A stretch of DNA of 64,000 bases from Anaeramoeba ignava (Eukaryota; Metamonada; Anaeramoebidae): contig JAPDFW010000022.1 of NCBI GenBank assembly GCA_028826165.1, positions 762,478 through 826,477 of the forward strand, in the 5' to 3' direction. Of the stretch, positions 23,401 through 35,500 are shown one piece after another. The position numbers and the translations under genes were made by a program. How positions within the stretch are numbered: the stretch's first letter is position 1; every line of letters starts with the position of its first letter. The notes under the pieces are model-generated. The model saw nothing but the letters and a program-made list of their open reading frames with translations, searched no databases and was not told where the DNA came from.

Positions 23401-25501
23401 ATTAAAACAATATCAATCAGAAGATGAATTAAAATATTATAAATCAGAAGATGAACTAAAATATTATCAATCAGAAGATGAATTAAAACATTATAAATCA
23501 GAAGATGAATTAAAACAATATCAATCAGAAGATGAATTAAAAAATTATAAATCAGAAGATGAACTAAAACATTATAAATCAGAAGATGAACTAAATCATT
23601 ATAAATCAGAAGATGAATTAAAACATTATCAATCAGAAGATGAATTAAAAAATTATAAATCAGAAGATGAATTAAAAAATTATAAATCAGAAGATGAATT
23701 AAAACAATATAAATCAGAAGATGAACTAAAACATTATAAATCAGAAGATGAACTAAAACATTATAAATCAGAAGATGAACTAAAACAATATCAATCAGAA
23801 GATGAATTAAAACAATATAAATCAGAAGATGAATTAAAACATTACAAATCAGAAGATGAATTAAAACATTATCAATCAGAAGATGAATTAAAATATTATA
23901 AATCAGAAGATGAATTAAAATATTATCAATCAGAAGATGAATTAAAACATTATCAATCAGAAGATGAATTAAAACATTATAAATCAGAAGATGAACTAAA
24001 ACATTATAAATCAGAAGATGAATTAAAACATTATCAATCAGAAGATGAACTAAAATATTATCAATCAGAAGATGAATTAAAATATTATAAATCAGAAGAT
24101 GAATTAAAATATTATCAATCAGAAGATGAATTAAAACATTATCAATCAGAAGATGAATTGGCATATTATCAAAATAATTTATCATACCATTTAAATACTA
24201 ATCAAGGAATCATTTATAATATAAACAAAATATCTCAAAGACAAAAAGATTTTATAAGAAATAAATCAATTGAAGATCAAATTAAAAACCGAACTTATTT
24301 CCAAAAATTCATACCAAAAAAACATCAAAAAAACCTCAAAATCCAAAAAGAAGTAAATTATTTTAAACAAAAATCAAAAATCACTTAAAATATTAATAAT
24401 ATTTTCATTTTAAATAATTGATTTTATACATTTTTTATTGAATAGAATTTGGACAGATATCTTGAAACAAATAGATTGAAACTTCAAGAAAATTACGAAG
24501 ATATTTGGCTTAGAATTGCAAAAAAAAAACTTAAAACAGAAAAATTAGAAGGTCAAATTGCAACAGAATATTTCAAACTCAATTCTAAATGGTTTGCTAA
24601 AACCAATATAAAAAATTCAACAGTTAAAAATACACGAAAAGTAATTTTTAAACATTTCATAAAAAAGAAAAAAGAATAAAAAATTTATAAATCCAATTTT
24701 TGATTTAGACGAAGAAAGAAAACTTTAAAGAAAAATATCTCCTTAAATTTTATAATAAACTCAAAGCTGAAGTTCCTCCAATGATTATTGATGAAAAAGA
24801 AAGAAAACGGAATTATTTTAATTCAAAAAATTCATTAATTATTCCAGAAAAAATTCATGAAAGTCATAGAAATAAATTTTGGACAAAAGAAGAAAAAGCA
24901 ATATTTTTTGAAAAGTAACCAATCAAAATTATTCATTTATTCTTTTAATTATTTATTCTTTTATTCTGTTATTTATTCTTTTAGATTTTCTTCAAATACA
25001 AAAAATTTTAGAGAAATTTCACATTTTCTTCCAAACAAAACAATTCCTGATATAATTCATTTTTTTTATATTAACAAAAAAAAACCTGATTTCCAAAAAA
25101 ATTTCAAAGAAAATCATAAACAAAAAGGAGATAAAAAATTATTTGATGAAGGAGCAATTAAACCTAAAAAAATCAGAAATCCAAAATCAAAACCAAAATC
25201 AAAATCAAAATCAAAATCAAAATCAAAATCAAAACTTCAAAAAGCTTTTTGGTCAGAAGAAGAAAAATTACTTTTTTTTCAACTTTTAGCTCAAAATGGA
25301 AGAAATTGGGATTTTATTGCTCGAAATTTTCCATCAAAATCACGTCAACAAGTTATGAATTTCTATCATAATTATAAAAGAAATTATGACTTATCAGAAT
25401 TTGAAAATCACTTTCAAAATTCTCATCATAGAAATAAATCAAAAAAAGAAAAAATTGATCCAGAAGAAATATATAAAAGAATTAAAAAGAAAAATTTGTA
25501 A
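20420..25501 (+). CDS. NCoR/SMRT-like double-SANT corepressor
   Basis: Exons proposed: 20420-20545, 20680-24352, 24446-24640, 24709-24914 and 24985-25501. The C-terminus is diagnostic: VPPMIIDEKERKRNYFNSKN, a first SANT domain split by an intron (FWTKEEKAIFFEK, then FSSNTKNFREISHFLPNKTI), and a second SANT domain (FWSEEEKLLFFQLLAQNG, FPSKSRQQVMNFYHNYK). This is the order seen in NCoR, SMRT and yeast Snt1, which activate class I histone deacetylases in the nucleus. The rest is a long, disordered Ser/Asn/Lys-rich region with an NEINQ array and a roughly 50-copy YKSEDELK array. Two problems remain. Exon 1 ends in phase 0, while exon 2 needs two bases. An in-frame TAA at 22238-22240 sits inside the NEINQ run, where neighbours suggest GAA. 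So the gene may be split, mutated or contain an error; the C-terminal call is robust. Confidence 0.8.
22220..24165 (+). repeat. Coding tandem repeats: NEINQ array and YKSEDELK nonapeptide array
   Basis: From about 22220 to 22800 the DNA encodes NNEINQQ/NNKINQE variants. From 22811 to about 24160 a 27-bp unit encodes Y-K/Q-S-E-D-E-L-K-x about fifty times, with one six-base insertion. The last position varies among H, Q, Y and N. Single ancestral-looking copies, SYHSEDESN and SYNSGDESN, occur upstream in the unique part. The reverse strand is open for 678 codons only because the unit is a multiple of three. Confidence 0.92.
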
Positions 25502-25580
25502 AAAAAAAAATAAAAAAAAAAGGAAAATAAAAATTTTCCCTATTAATAAAAAATTTTTTTTTTTTCTTTTCTTTTCTTTT

Positions 25581-28060
25581 TTAAAAATCTGTAAAAGCAA
25601 AAATATCATCTTCAAAAAGTTGATTTGCTGAAGATTTCAAATTTTTTTGATTTTTTTTAACTAAATTTGTTTTTTTCTTCTTTTCAAAATTTTTCTTTTC
25701 AGCTATAATTCTTTTTCTTGTTAAAGAAGGATTAATTTTGTTTATTTTTGAATTTTTTGTTTTTGGTTTTTTTTTTGGATTTTTTTCATTTGAATTAATT
25801 AAAGATTTTGATTGAGAATTTTTAACATTTTTTTTAACATTTTTCTTAACATTTTTTTTAACATTTTTCTTTTTCTTTTTTTTTATCTTATCTTTTGTTG
25901 AATTTCTTTCTTTTGTTGAATTTCTTTTTGTTCAATTTCTTTTTGTTCAATTTCTTTTTGTTCAATTTCTTTTTGTTCAATTTCTTTTTCTTCATTCAAA
26001 ATAATAATTTTTTTCTTTAATTCTTCAATTTCTAACTCTTTTTCTTCGGTTACTCTTAACATTTCTTCATCCATTTTTTGTAATTCTCTTGCCATTACAT
26101 CTTTAATTCTTTGAATTTCTTCTTCATTTTGTTTTTTCATTTCTTCAAGTTTTTCAAGTTGATTTTGTTTAATTTGTTGTTCTTGTTTTCCCAATTCTTG
26201 TTTTAATTTTTGGATTTCTGATTTTTGAACTAATAAATTTTGATCTTTATTGTTGATTAAATTTCTTAATTTTTCATTTTCATTCTCAATTTCCAAAATC
26301 ATCAATTTATTTTTTTCTTGTTCTGTTTTAAGAAGAGTAACTATTCCTAATAAATTTTTTCTGTTTTCTTCTTTTTCAAGTAAACTGTCATTTTCTTCTT
26401 CGAATTCAGATATTTTTTGTTTAAGTTCAATAATTTTATGTTCATTTTCTTTGGATATTTTTTGAAGAGAAGAAATTTCTTTTTGATGATTTGTTTTTTC
26501 AACTTCTAGATTCATTTTCTCTTTTTCTGTTTCTTTTGAAATCATTTCCAAATTTTGGAGTTGTTGATTCAAAAGAGAAAATTCCTCTTCTTTTTTGGAT
26601 AATAAAATATTCAAATTGTGCAATTCTTTGATTTGAGAATCAATTATGTTTTGTTTAGAAAATGATTGATTTTGTTGATTTTCAATTTCCATTTCAAAAT
26701 CATTTTTAATTTTTTGATTTGATTCAATTAAATTTTGGATTTCTTCTTTTAATTTCAAATTTTCCTTTTGAAAAACTTGATTTATTGATTGAAGATCTTG
26801 AATTTCTTCTTTTGTTTTGGATTGTGAATCTAAATGAAGAAGGATATCTTGATTCAGATTTTGGTTTTCTTGTTTTAGTTTTTGAATATCGTTTTTGGAT
26901 TCTTTGATTAATTGGATATTTTTTTGAGATTCTTTTTGGAATTGGGATATTTGAATGATTTTCTGTTCAATTTCTTTATTTTGTTGAGTAATTTGTTTGT
27001 TCATTTCTTCAATTTTTTCCAAATCTTTTCCATGTTGTATTTTTTCTAATCAAAAATCAAAATCAAATCAAAAATTTCAAAATCAAAATTTAATTGTTTT
27101 TTTTTTTGTTTTTTACCATTTTTAAGTTGATTTTCTGTTTGATCTTTCAAATTCTCAATTTTTTGTAAATCATTTTCAATTTGAGAAATTTGATCTAATT
27201 GATTTTGAAAAATTTTTTCTAACTCTTTTGAAAATTGTTCTCTTTTTTCAAATTTTTGATGAGAAATGATTAACATTTCTGATATTTTTTCACACATTGC
27301 TTGAGTTGCTGTAATTTCAAAAGCTAATTCTTTAACATAATCTTTTTGAGCTTGATATTTTCCTAAAATTATTGCTTTTTCTTTTTCTAATTCTTGAATT
27401 TTTGAAGATTGAAGATTTTTTTGTTTTTCCAAATTTTCAATTTTTGAATTCTTTTTTTTTTTTTAATAATATTTTTTTTTTAATAATATTTTAAAATTAA
27501 TTAATTAAGAATATTTACTAATATTTGTAAATCTGTTTTAGAACCAACTTGTTCAACCATCCATTTTTCTAAATAAAAAAAAATTTCGAAAAAAAAAGGA
27601 AAAAATTTTTTTGGAAAGAAATTGATCAATAAAAAAATTTTGATCAATAAATTTAATTTTAATTTTAATTTTAATTTTAATTTTAATTTTAATTTTAATT
27701 TTAATTTTAATATTAAATTTAATTTTAATATTAATTTTAATTTTAATATTAATTTTAATTTTAATTTTAATTTTAATATTAATTTTAATTTTAAATTTTA
27801 ATTTTAAATTTAATTTTAATTTTAATTTTAATTTTAAATTGGATTTTAATTTTGATTAGTTTTTGATCATTTATTTTACCTGCTGCTTTTTTTAATTGTT
27901 CAGTTAAATTTTTTTGAGAATTAATTGGATTTACAACTTTATCTTTTATAATTTCTCTTTGTTTTTGTAATGTAAATTGTTGGGATTTATTTAAATTTCT
28001 TGAAAAATTTGGTTGTTTTACTATTTTTCTTAATCTTTCAAATTTAATTGCTTGTTGCAT
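25581..28060 (-). CDS. Coiled-coil protein of unknown function
   Basis: Four minus-strand exons fit: 28060-27880, 27568-27519, 27450-27117 and 27045 leftward. Start ATG at 28060-28058. Exon joins are phase-consistent (KKAA-E-KWMVEQ and QLKN-E-KIQHGK). After a basic N-terminus (FERLRKIVKQPNF) nearly all of the protein is heptad-like coiled coil rich in Lys, Glu and Gln, ending in an EIEQK repeat. The open frame stops at 25885-25883. A different frame continues to 25581 with a lysine-rich KKNVKKNVKK run and an acidic end, LFEDDIFAFTDF, that looks like a genuine C-terminus. A one-base shift or an unseen intron in the EIEQK/EIQQK repeat would join them. I do not recognise the family; a structural or cytoskeletal role is only a guess. 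Confidence 0.6.
27569..27879 (-). repeat. Coiled-coil gene intron 1, AATTTT repeat
   Basis: The sense strand opens GTAAAATA and closes TTTATTTAG. The body is a run of the hexamer TTAAAA (AATTTT on the plus strand), with occasional TTAATA. Confidence 0.8.
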
Positions 28061-29469
28061 TAAAAACAAAAAAAAAACAAAATTCAAAAAAAAATAATTA
28101 AAAATTTTGTTTTTGTTTTTCTTGTTTTTTAACCATTTATTTTGATCTAAATTTAGCCAGAAAACATTTTAAAATTAAAATTTAAAAAATCCACAAAAAA
28201 AAATATTTATTTTTTTGGAAAAGATCAAAAATTAAATTTAATAATTTTAAATATTAGAAAATAAAAGGAAATTAAAAATAAAATTAAAATGTCAAAATTC
28301 TTTTTGTTTTAAAAAATTTTAATTGATTATTATTAATTAAATTTATTTTTAAAAATTGATATAAATTTAAATAAAAATTATTTTATTTTTGGAAAAGATC
28401 AAAAATTTAATTTAATAATTTTAAATATTAGAAAATAAAAGGAAATTAAAAATGAAATTAAAATGTCAAAATTCTTTTGTTTTAAAAATTTTAATTGAAG
28501 TTAATTTAATTTATTTTTAAAAATTGATATAAATTTAAATAAAAAATATTTATTTTTGGAAAAGATCAAAAATTAAATTTAATAATTTTAAATAAAAGAA
28601 AATAAAAGGAAATTAAAAATAAAATTAAAATGTCAAAATTCCTTTTGTTTTAAAAAATTTTAATTGATTATTATTAATTAAATTTATTTTTAAAAATTGA
28701 TATAAATTTAATTAAAAATATATTTATTATTTTTGGAAAAGATCAAAAAATTAATTTAATAATTTTAAATATTAAAATAAAAGAAATTAAAAATAAAATT
28801 AAAATGTCAAAATTCCTTTTGTTTTAAAAAATTTTAATTGATTATTATTAATTTAATTTATTTTTAAAAATTGATATAAATTTAAATAAAAATTATTTTA
28901 TTTATTTGGAAAAGATCAAAAATTAAATTTAATAATTTTAAATAAAAGAAAATAAAAGGAAATTAAAAATGGAATTAAAATGTCAAAATTCCTTTTGTTT
29001 TAAAAAATTTTAATTGATTATTATTAATTTAATTTATTTTTAAAAATTGATATAAATTTAAATAAAATTTATTTTATTTATTTGGAAAAGATCAAAAAAA
29101 TAAATTTAATAATTTTAAATAAAAGAAAATAAAAGGAAATTAAAAATGGACAAGTTTCTTTTTGTTTTAAAAAATCCCTTTAAAAAAAGAAACCCTTTTC
29201 TTTTATTTTTTTTTTAATTTTAAATTGTTTTTTTTTCCTTTTTTTTTTTTCATTTTTCTTTTTCATTTTTTTCATTTACTTTTTCGACAATTCAGTTTAT
29301 TTTTATTACTTTAATTTTTTTTACTTTTTACTTTACTTTTCCACTTTATTCTAATTTTGATTTTTAGACATTCTTCTTTTTATCTTTTTATCTTATTATC
29401 TTTTTATTATCTTTTTATCATTCCAAAAAATAATAACAAAAAAACAATAAAACAAAACAACAAATAAAA
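28061..29469. repeat. Intergenic repeat, six copies of a unit of about 174 bp
   Basis: The landmark GGAAAAGATCAAAAA occurs near 28217, 28391, 28558, 28734, 28908 and 29082, a spacing of 167-177 bp. Each unit also carries AAAATGTCAAAATTCCTTTT and AAAAATTGATATAAATTTAA. The array runs from about 28190 to 29150 and separates the coiled-coil gene from the AKT-like gene, which diverge from it. The last 300 bp is T-rich with TTTTTTCATTTTTC elements (about 29245-29280), probably the promoter of the kinase. Confidence 0.85.
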
Positions 29470-31216
29470 ATGATTCAAATTAATCCAAAAAGAATAACTC
29501 AATCCGGTTTTTTAAGAAAAAGAGGTTTTTTTATTATTATTTTTTAAAATTAAAATTAAAATTAAAATTAAAATTAAAATTTTTTTTCTTTTTAAAAAAT
29601 TAATATTTTTTTAGGAAAAGTGTTTAAAACTTGGAAGAAAAGATATTTTGTAATGAATGGAAAAACGTTATATTATTACAAAAAAAATACAGTAAAAAAA
29701 AAAAAAGCAAAAAAAAAAAAAAAAAAAGTGGAAAAAGAATTTTTTCTTAAAATCAATTTTTCTTTTAAAAATTAATTAAAAAATAAAAAGGATAAAACAC
29801 CATTAGGAGAAATTCCACTTACAGAAAAAACAACGGTTAAAATATCCAATATCAAAAAAGAGAATTGCTTTGAAATTCAAGTTGGAAAAGAAAAAACATA
29901 TTGTGTTTGTGCATCAACATCAACAGAACGACTCAAATGGATAGAAACAATCAAGTCGATTATTCTGAGTCTTACTCAACCAAAAGTAACTATTGAAGAT
30001 TTTGAGATCATTAGCGTTCTTGGAAGAGGAACTTATGGAAAAGTACAACTTGTGAAAAAAAACGGAACGCAAAATTATTATGCGATGAAAAGTTTACATA
30101 AAGGAAAACTAGCCATTTCGAAGCAGATAGAACAAACAATTGCAGAAAAAGAAGTTTTTCTGCGAACAAATCATCCGTTTCTTGTTTCGCTTAAATACTC
30201 ATTTCAAACGGATGAGAAACTGTTTATGATTTTGGATTATGTTAGTGGAGGTGAATTATATTTTCATTTAAAACAAGAAAAACGGTTCTCGAATGAACGA
30301 GTTCGTCTTTATGCTGCAGAGATTATTTTGGCTATTGAATATCTTCATAAATTGGATATTATTTATCGTGATTTGAAATTGGAAAATATTTTACTTGATT
30401 CTGATGGTCATATTAAGATCACTGATTTTGGATTAGTCAAAGAGAATATTTCGGAACAAAAAGATGGAACAAGAACAATTTGTGGAACTCCTGAGTATAT
30501 GGCTCCTGAAATTCTCTTGGAAATAGGATACTCAAAGCCTGTTGATTGGTGGAGTTTGGGTGTTTTAATGTATGAAATGCTTATTGGTCTTCCTCCTTTT
30601 TATTCTGAAGATATGAATGCTTTATATCAAAAAATTTTGCGTCAACCTTTGAAGTTTCCAACTGATACTCCTGAATTAGCACGAGATTTAATTAAAAAAG
30701 TAGGGAAATCATTTATAAAATTAAAATTCATTTATAAATTAAAAATCATTTATAATTTAAAATTCATTTATAATTTAAAATTCATTTATAATTTAAAAAT
30801 CATTTATAATTTAAAATTAAAAATCATTTATAAAATTCATTTATAATTTAAAATTCATTTATAAATTAAAATTAAAATTAAAATCGGAAAAAAATATTTA
30901 AAATTAAATTTTAAATTAGCTTTTGATTAAAAACCCAAAAAAAAGATTGGGATCAACATCAGATTCTGAATCAATTAAAAATCATCCATATTTTGCTTGT
31001 TATGATTGGGATAAAGTTTATAATAAAGAAATTCAACCAACATTTAAACCTGAAATTAAAGAAATTACAGATATTTCAAATTTTGATAAAGAATTTACAA
31101 AGGAAATGGGAGGAAATTCAGTACCAGAAATAAGTGTTATTGGAAGAGTAAATCAAAAACTTTTTGATGGATTTACTTTTGTAGGAGATGTTGAAGGAGT
31201 TGGAAATTTAAAATGA
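29470..31216 (+). CDS. PH-domain AGC kinase, AKT/PKB-like
   Basis: Four exons (29470-29524, 29615-29691, 29791-30699, 30920-31216) encode 445 residues. A PH domain (SGFLRKRG, KVFKTWKKRYFVM) has the Lys/Arg pattern that binds 3-phosphoinositides. The kinase domain shows LGRGTYGKVQLV, YYAMKSL (ATP Lys), IIYRDLKLEN, KITDFGLVKE, and the activation loop TRTICGTPEYMAPE with the PDK1-type Thr. The AGC C-terminal tail has a hydrophobic motif LFDGFTF, fitting F-x-x-F-S/T-F/Y. This arrangement is that of AKT: recruited to membranes by PI3K lipids, then phosphorylated at loop and tail. The PH domain and the catalytic lobe are joined by an unusually short linker (QPKVTIEDFE). The last intron is a 220-bp CATTTATAAATTAAAA repeat. 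Confidence 0.93.
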
Positions 31217-32510
31217 TCTTTTTATTATTTTCCATTTTATTTCAATTTTATTTTGAAATTTTAATTATTTGGATTTTATTTCAATGTTTTTGAAATTTAT
31301 TTGGATTTTATTTGAAATGTTATTTATTCTGGATTTGAATTTACAAAAGAATAAATTTTGAAGAAAAAAGCATGTTTTTATATTTATAATTTATATTTAT
31401 TTCTAATTTATATTTATTTATAATTTATAATTGTTTCCGATTTATATTTATTTATAATTTATAATTATTTCTAATTTAAATTTATTTCCGATTTATATTT
31501 ATTTATAATTTATTTATAATTTATATTTATTTCCGATTTATATTTATTTCCAATTTATATTTATTTATAATTTATATTTATTTATAATTTATATTTATTT
31601 ATAATTTATATTTATTTATAATTTATATTTATTTATAATTTATATTTATTTATAATTTATAATTATTTCCAATTTATATTTATTTATAATTTATATTTAT
31701 TTATAATTTATATTTATTTATAATTTATATTTATTTATAATTTATATTTATTTATAATTTATATTTATTTCATAATTTATATTTATTTATAATTTATATT
31801 TATTTCCAATTTATATTTATTTATAATTTATATTTATTTATAATTTATATTTATTTCCAATTTATATTTATTTCCAATTTATAATTATTTACAATTTATA
31901 TTTATTTATAATTTATATTTATTTCTAATTTATATTTATTTCTAATTTATATTTATTTATAATTTATATTTATTTATAATTTATATTTATTTGATTTATA
32001 ATTGTTTATAATTTATATTTATTTTATAATTTATATTTATTTATAATTTATATTTATTTATAATTTATAATTATTTATAATTTATATTTATTTATAATTT
32101 ATATTTATTTCCGATTTATATTTATTTCCGATTTATAATTATTTATAATTTATATTTATTTCCGATTTATATTTATTTCCGATTTATATTTATTTATAAT
32201 TTATATTTATTTATAATTTATATTTATTTCCGATTTATAATTTATTTATAATTTATAATTATTTATAATTTATATTTATTTATAATTTATATTTATTTAT
32301 AATTTATATTTATTTATAATTTATATTTATTTCCGATTTATATTTATTTATAATTTATATTTATTTATAATTTATATTTATTTCTAATTTATATTTATTT
32401 CTAATTTATATTTATTTATAATTTATATTTATTTATATTTATGTCATTTTTCATTTTTCATTTTTCATTTTTCATTTTTCATTTTTCATTTTTCATTTTT
32501 TTTATAAACA
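31217..32510. repeat. Intergenic satellite, 17-bp unit, and CATTTTT heptamer promoter tract
   Basis: From about 31375 to 32440 the unit TATTTATTTATAATTTA (17 bp) is repeated, with variants in which TATAA is replaced by TTCCGA or TTCCAA. At 32446-32500 a separate array of the heptamer CATTTTT (about eight copies) lies directly before the Clf1 start codon. That is an expanded form of the T-rich CAT tract seen before other genes. Confidence 0.85.
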
Positions 32511-35500
32511 ATGAATCAACTTCCCAAACAATTTAAACCAAAAAACAAAAACGCAGCGAAAATACAAATCACAGCAGAACATTTATTAAAAGAAGCATTA
32601 GCACATCAAGAGAAGCAATCACGGCCACCTGAGCAGATAATAATGGACGAAGATGAACTACAAGAATATCGATCAAGAAAACGAAGAAATTACGAAAACG
32701 CGATCCGAAGAACAAAATTCAACATGGGATCATGGGTGCGTTATGCGCAATGGGAAGCATCACAAGGGGAGCTTATTCGTGCGCGGTCGGTTTTCGAAAG
32801 AGCTATTAGTACAGACTACACTCATGTCCCACTTTGGCTTAATTATGTTGATATGGAAATGAAATATAAAAATATTAATGATGCCAAAAACGTTTTTGAT
32901 CGCGCTGTTTCTCTTTTGCCTAGAGAGAATAAATTTTGGTACAAATATGTTTATATGCAAGAGCTTTTGGGTAATGTTGATGATGCTAGAAATGTCTTTA
33001 AAAGGTGGATGGAATGGGAACCTGATGAAGCTGCTTGGCTTTCTTATATTAAATTCGAAATTAGATATAATGAAATTCAAAATGCTAGAGCTATTTATGA
33101 AGGGTTTATTCGTTGTAAACCTAAAATTTCCACTTATTTAGTAAATAATTTTAAATTAAAATTAAAATTAAAATTAATATTAATATTAAAATTAAAATTA
33201 AAATTAAAATTAAAATTAAAATTAAAATTAAAATTATAATTAAAATTAAAATTAAAATTAAAATTAAAATTAAAATTAAAATTAAAATTAAAATTATAAT
33301 TATAATTAACAAATTAAAATTAAAATTAAAATTAAAATTAAAAATTAAAATTAAAAATTAAAATTAAAATTAAAATTAAAATTAAAATAAAAATTAAAAT
33401 TAAAATTAAATTTAAAATTAAAATTAAAATTAAAATTAAAATAAAAATTAAAATTAAAATTAAATTTAAAATTAAAAATTAAAATTAAAATTAATATTCA
33501 TTTATAAAATTAAAATTAAAATTAAAATTAAATTTAAAAATTAAATTTCGGATAAAAATTTAAAAATAAAATTAAAATTAAAATTAAATTTCGGATAAAA
33601 ATTAATATTAAAATTCATTTATAAAATTAAAATTAAATTTCGGATAAAAATTAATATTAAAATTAAAAATTAAAATTAAAATTAAAATTAAAATTCATTT
33701 ATAAAATTAAATTTAAATTTATTATTAAAATTATTATTAAAATTCATTTATAAAATTTAAAATTAAAATTAAAATTCATTTATAAAATTAATATTAAAAT
33801 TAATATTAAAATTATTGTAGAGATATGCAAAATGGGAAAAAAAATACGGAAATCCTGATTCTGCTAGAAAAATTTATGAACGTACAGCTTTGGAACTTGG
33901 TGAAGACATTCTTGATGAATCTTATTATTGTGCTTTTGCAAAATTTGAAGAAGAACAAAAAGAAGTAAATTTAATAAAATTATTTAATAAAATTATTTAA
34001 TAAAATTATTTAATAAAATTATTTAATAAAATTATTTAATAAAATTATTTAATAAAATTATTTAATAAAAATAGTTTGATCGAGCAAGAGCAATATATAA
34101 ATATGGATTAGATCATATTTCTAAAAAACAAGCAGTTCAATTATATAAAGAATTTATATCATTTGAAAAACAAAATGGAAATCAAACAGAAATTGAAGAA
34201 GTTATTTATAGCAAAAGAAAATTTCAATATGAAGATGTATATGAAGATATCCAACTATTTAATTTAAAAATATTCAAAATATTTAATATATTTAATATAT
34301 TCAAAATATTTAATTTATTTAATATATTCAAAATATTTAATTTATTTAATATATTCAAAATATTTAATTTATTTAAAATATTCAATATATTCAAAATATT
34401 TAATTTATTTAAAATATTCAAAATATTCAATATATTTAATATATTTAATTTATTTAAAATATTTAAAATATTCAAAATATTCAAAATATTCAAAATATTC
34501 AAAATATTCAAAATATTCAAAATATTCAAAATATTCAATATATTCAAAATATTCAAAATATTCAATATATTCAAAATATTCAAAATATTTAATTTATTCA
34601 AAATATTCAAAAATATTTAATATATTCAAATATTCAATTTATTTAAATATTCAAAATATTCAAAATATTCAAAAATATTTAATATATTCAAAATATTCAA
34701 AATATTTAATATATTCAATATATTTAAAATATTTAATATATTCAAAATATTTAATATATTTAAAATATATTCAAAATATTCAATATATTTAAAAATATTT
34801 AATATATTCAAAATATTCAATATATTCAAAATATTTAATATATTTAAAAATATTTAATATATTCAAAATATTCAAAATATTCAAAATATTCAATTTATTC
34901 AAAATATTCAAAATATTCAAAATATTTAATTTAATATATTTAATTTATTCAAAATATTTAAAAATATTCAATATATTCAAAATATTTAATATATTCAAAA
35001 TATTTAATATATTCAATTTATTCAAAATATTCAATTTATTCAAAATATTTAATATATTCAAAATATTTAAAATATTCAAAAATATTCAAAATATTCAATA
35101 TATTTAATTTATTCAAAATATTTAATTTATTTAAAATATTCAATTTATTTAATTTATTTAAAATATTCAATTTATTCAAAATATATTCAAAAATATTCAA
35201 AAATATTCAAAAATATTTAATTTATTCAAAATATTCAATATATTCAAAATATTCAATTTATTTAAAATATTCAAAAATATTCAAAATATTCAAAATATTT
35301 CAAAATATTCAATATATTTAAAAATATTTAAAATATTCAATATATTTAAAATATTTAAAATATTCAATATATTCAATATATTCAAAATATTCAAAATATT
35401 CAAAATATTCAAAATATTCAAAATATTCAAAATATTCAAAATATTTAATATATTTAAAAAATATTCAAAATATTTAATTTATTTAAAATATTTAATATAT

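Noticed and set aside
22149-24185. A 678-codon open frame on the minus strand (HLLIYNVLI repeat).
   Set aside because: It is the antisense of the 27-bp SEDELK coding array. A unit divisible by three keeps all frames open, and the plus strand joins to SANT domains.
34224-34829. Minus-strand NILNIL-repeat frames.
   Set aside because: They lie inside Clf1 intron 3, an array of 9-bp units, and are open by arithmetic only.
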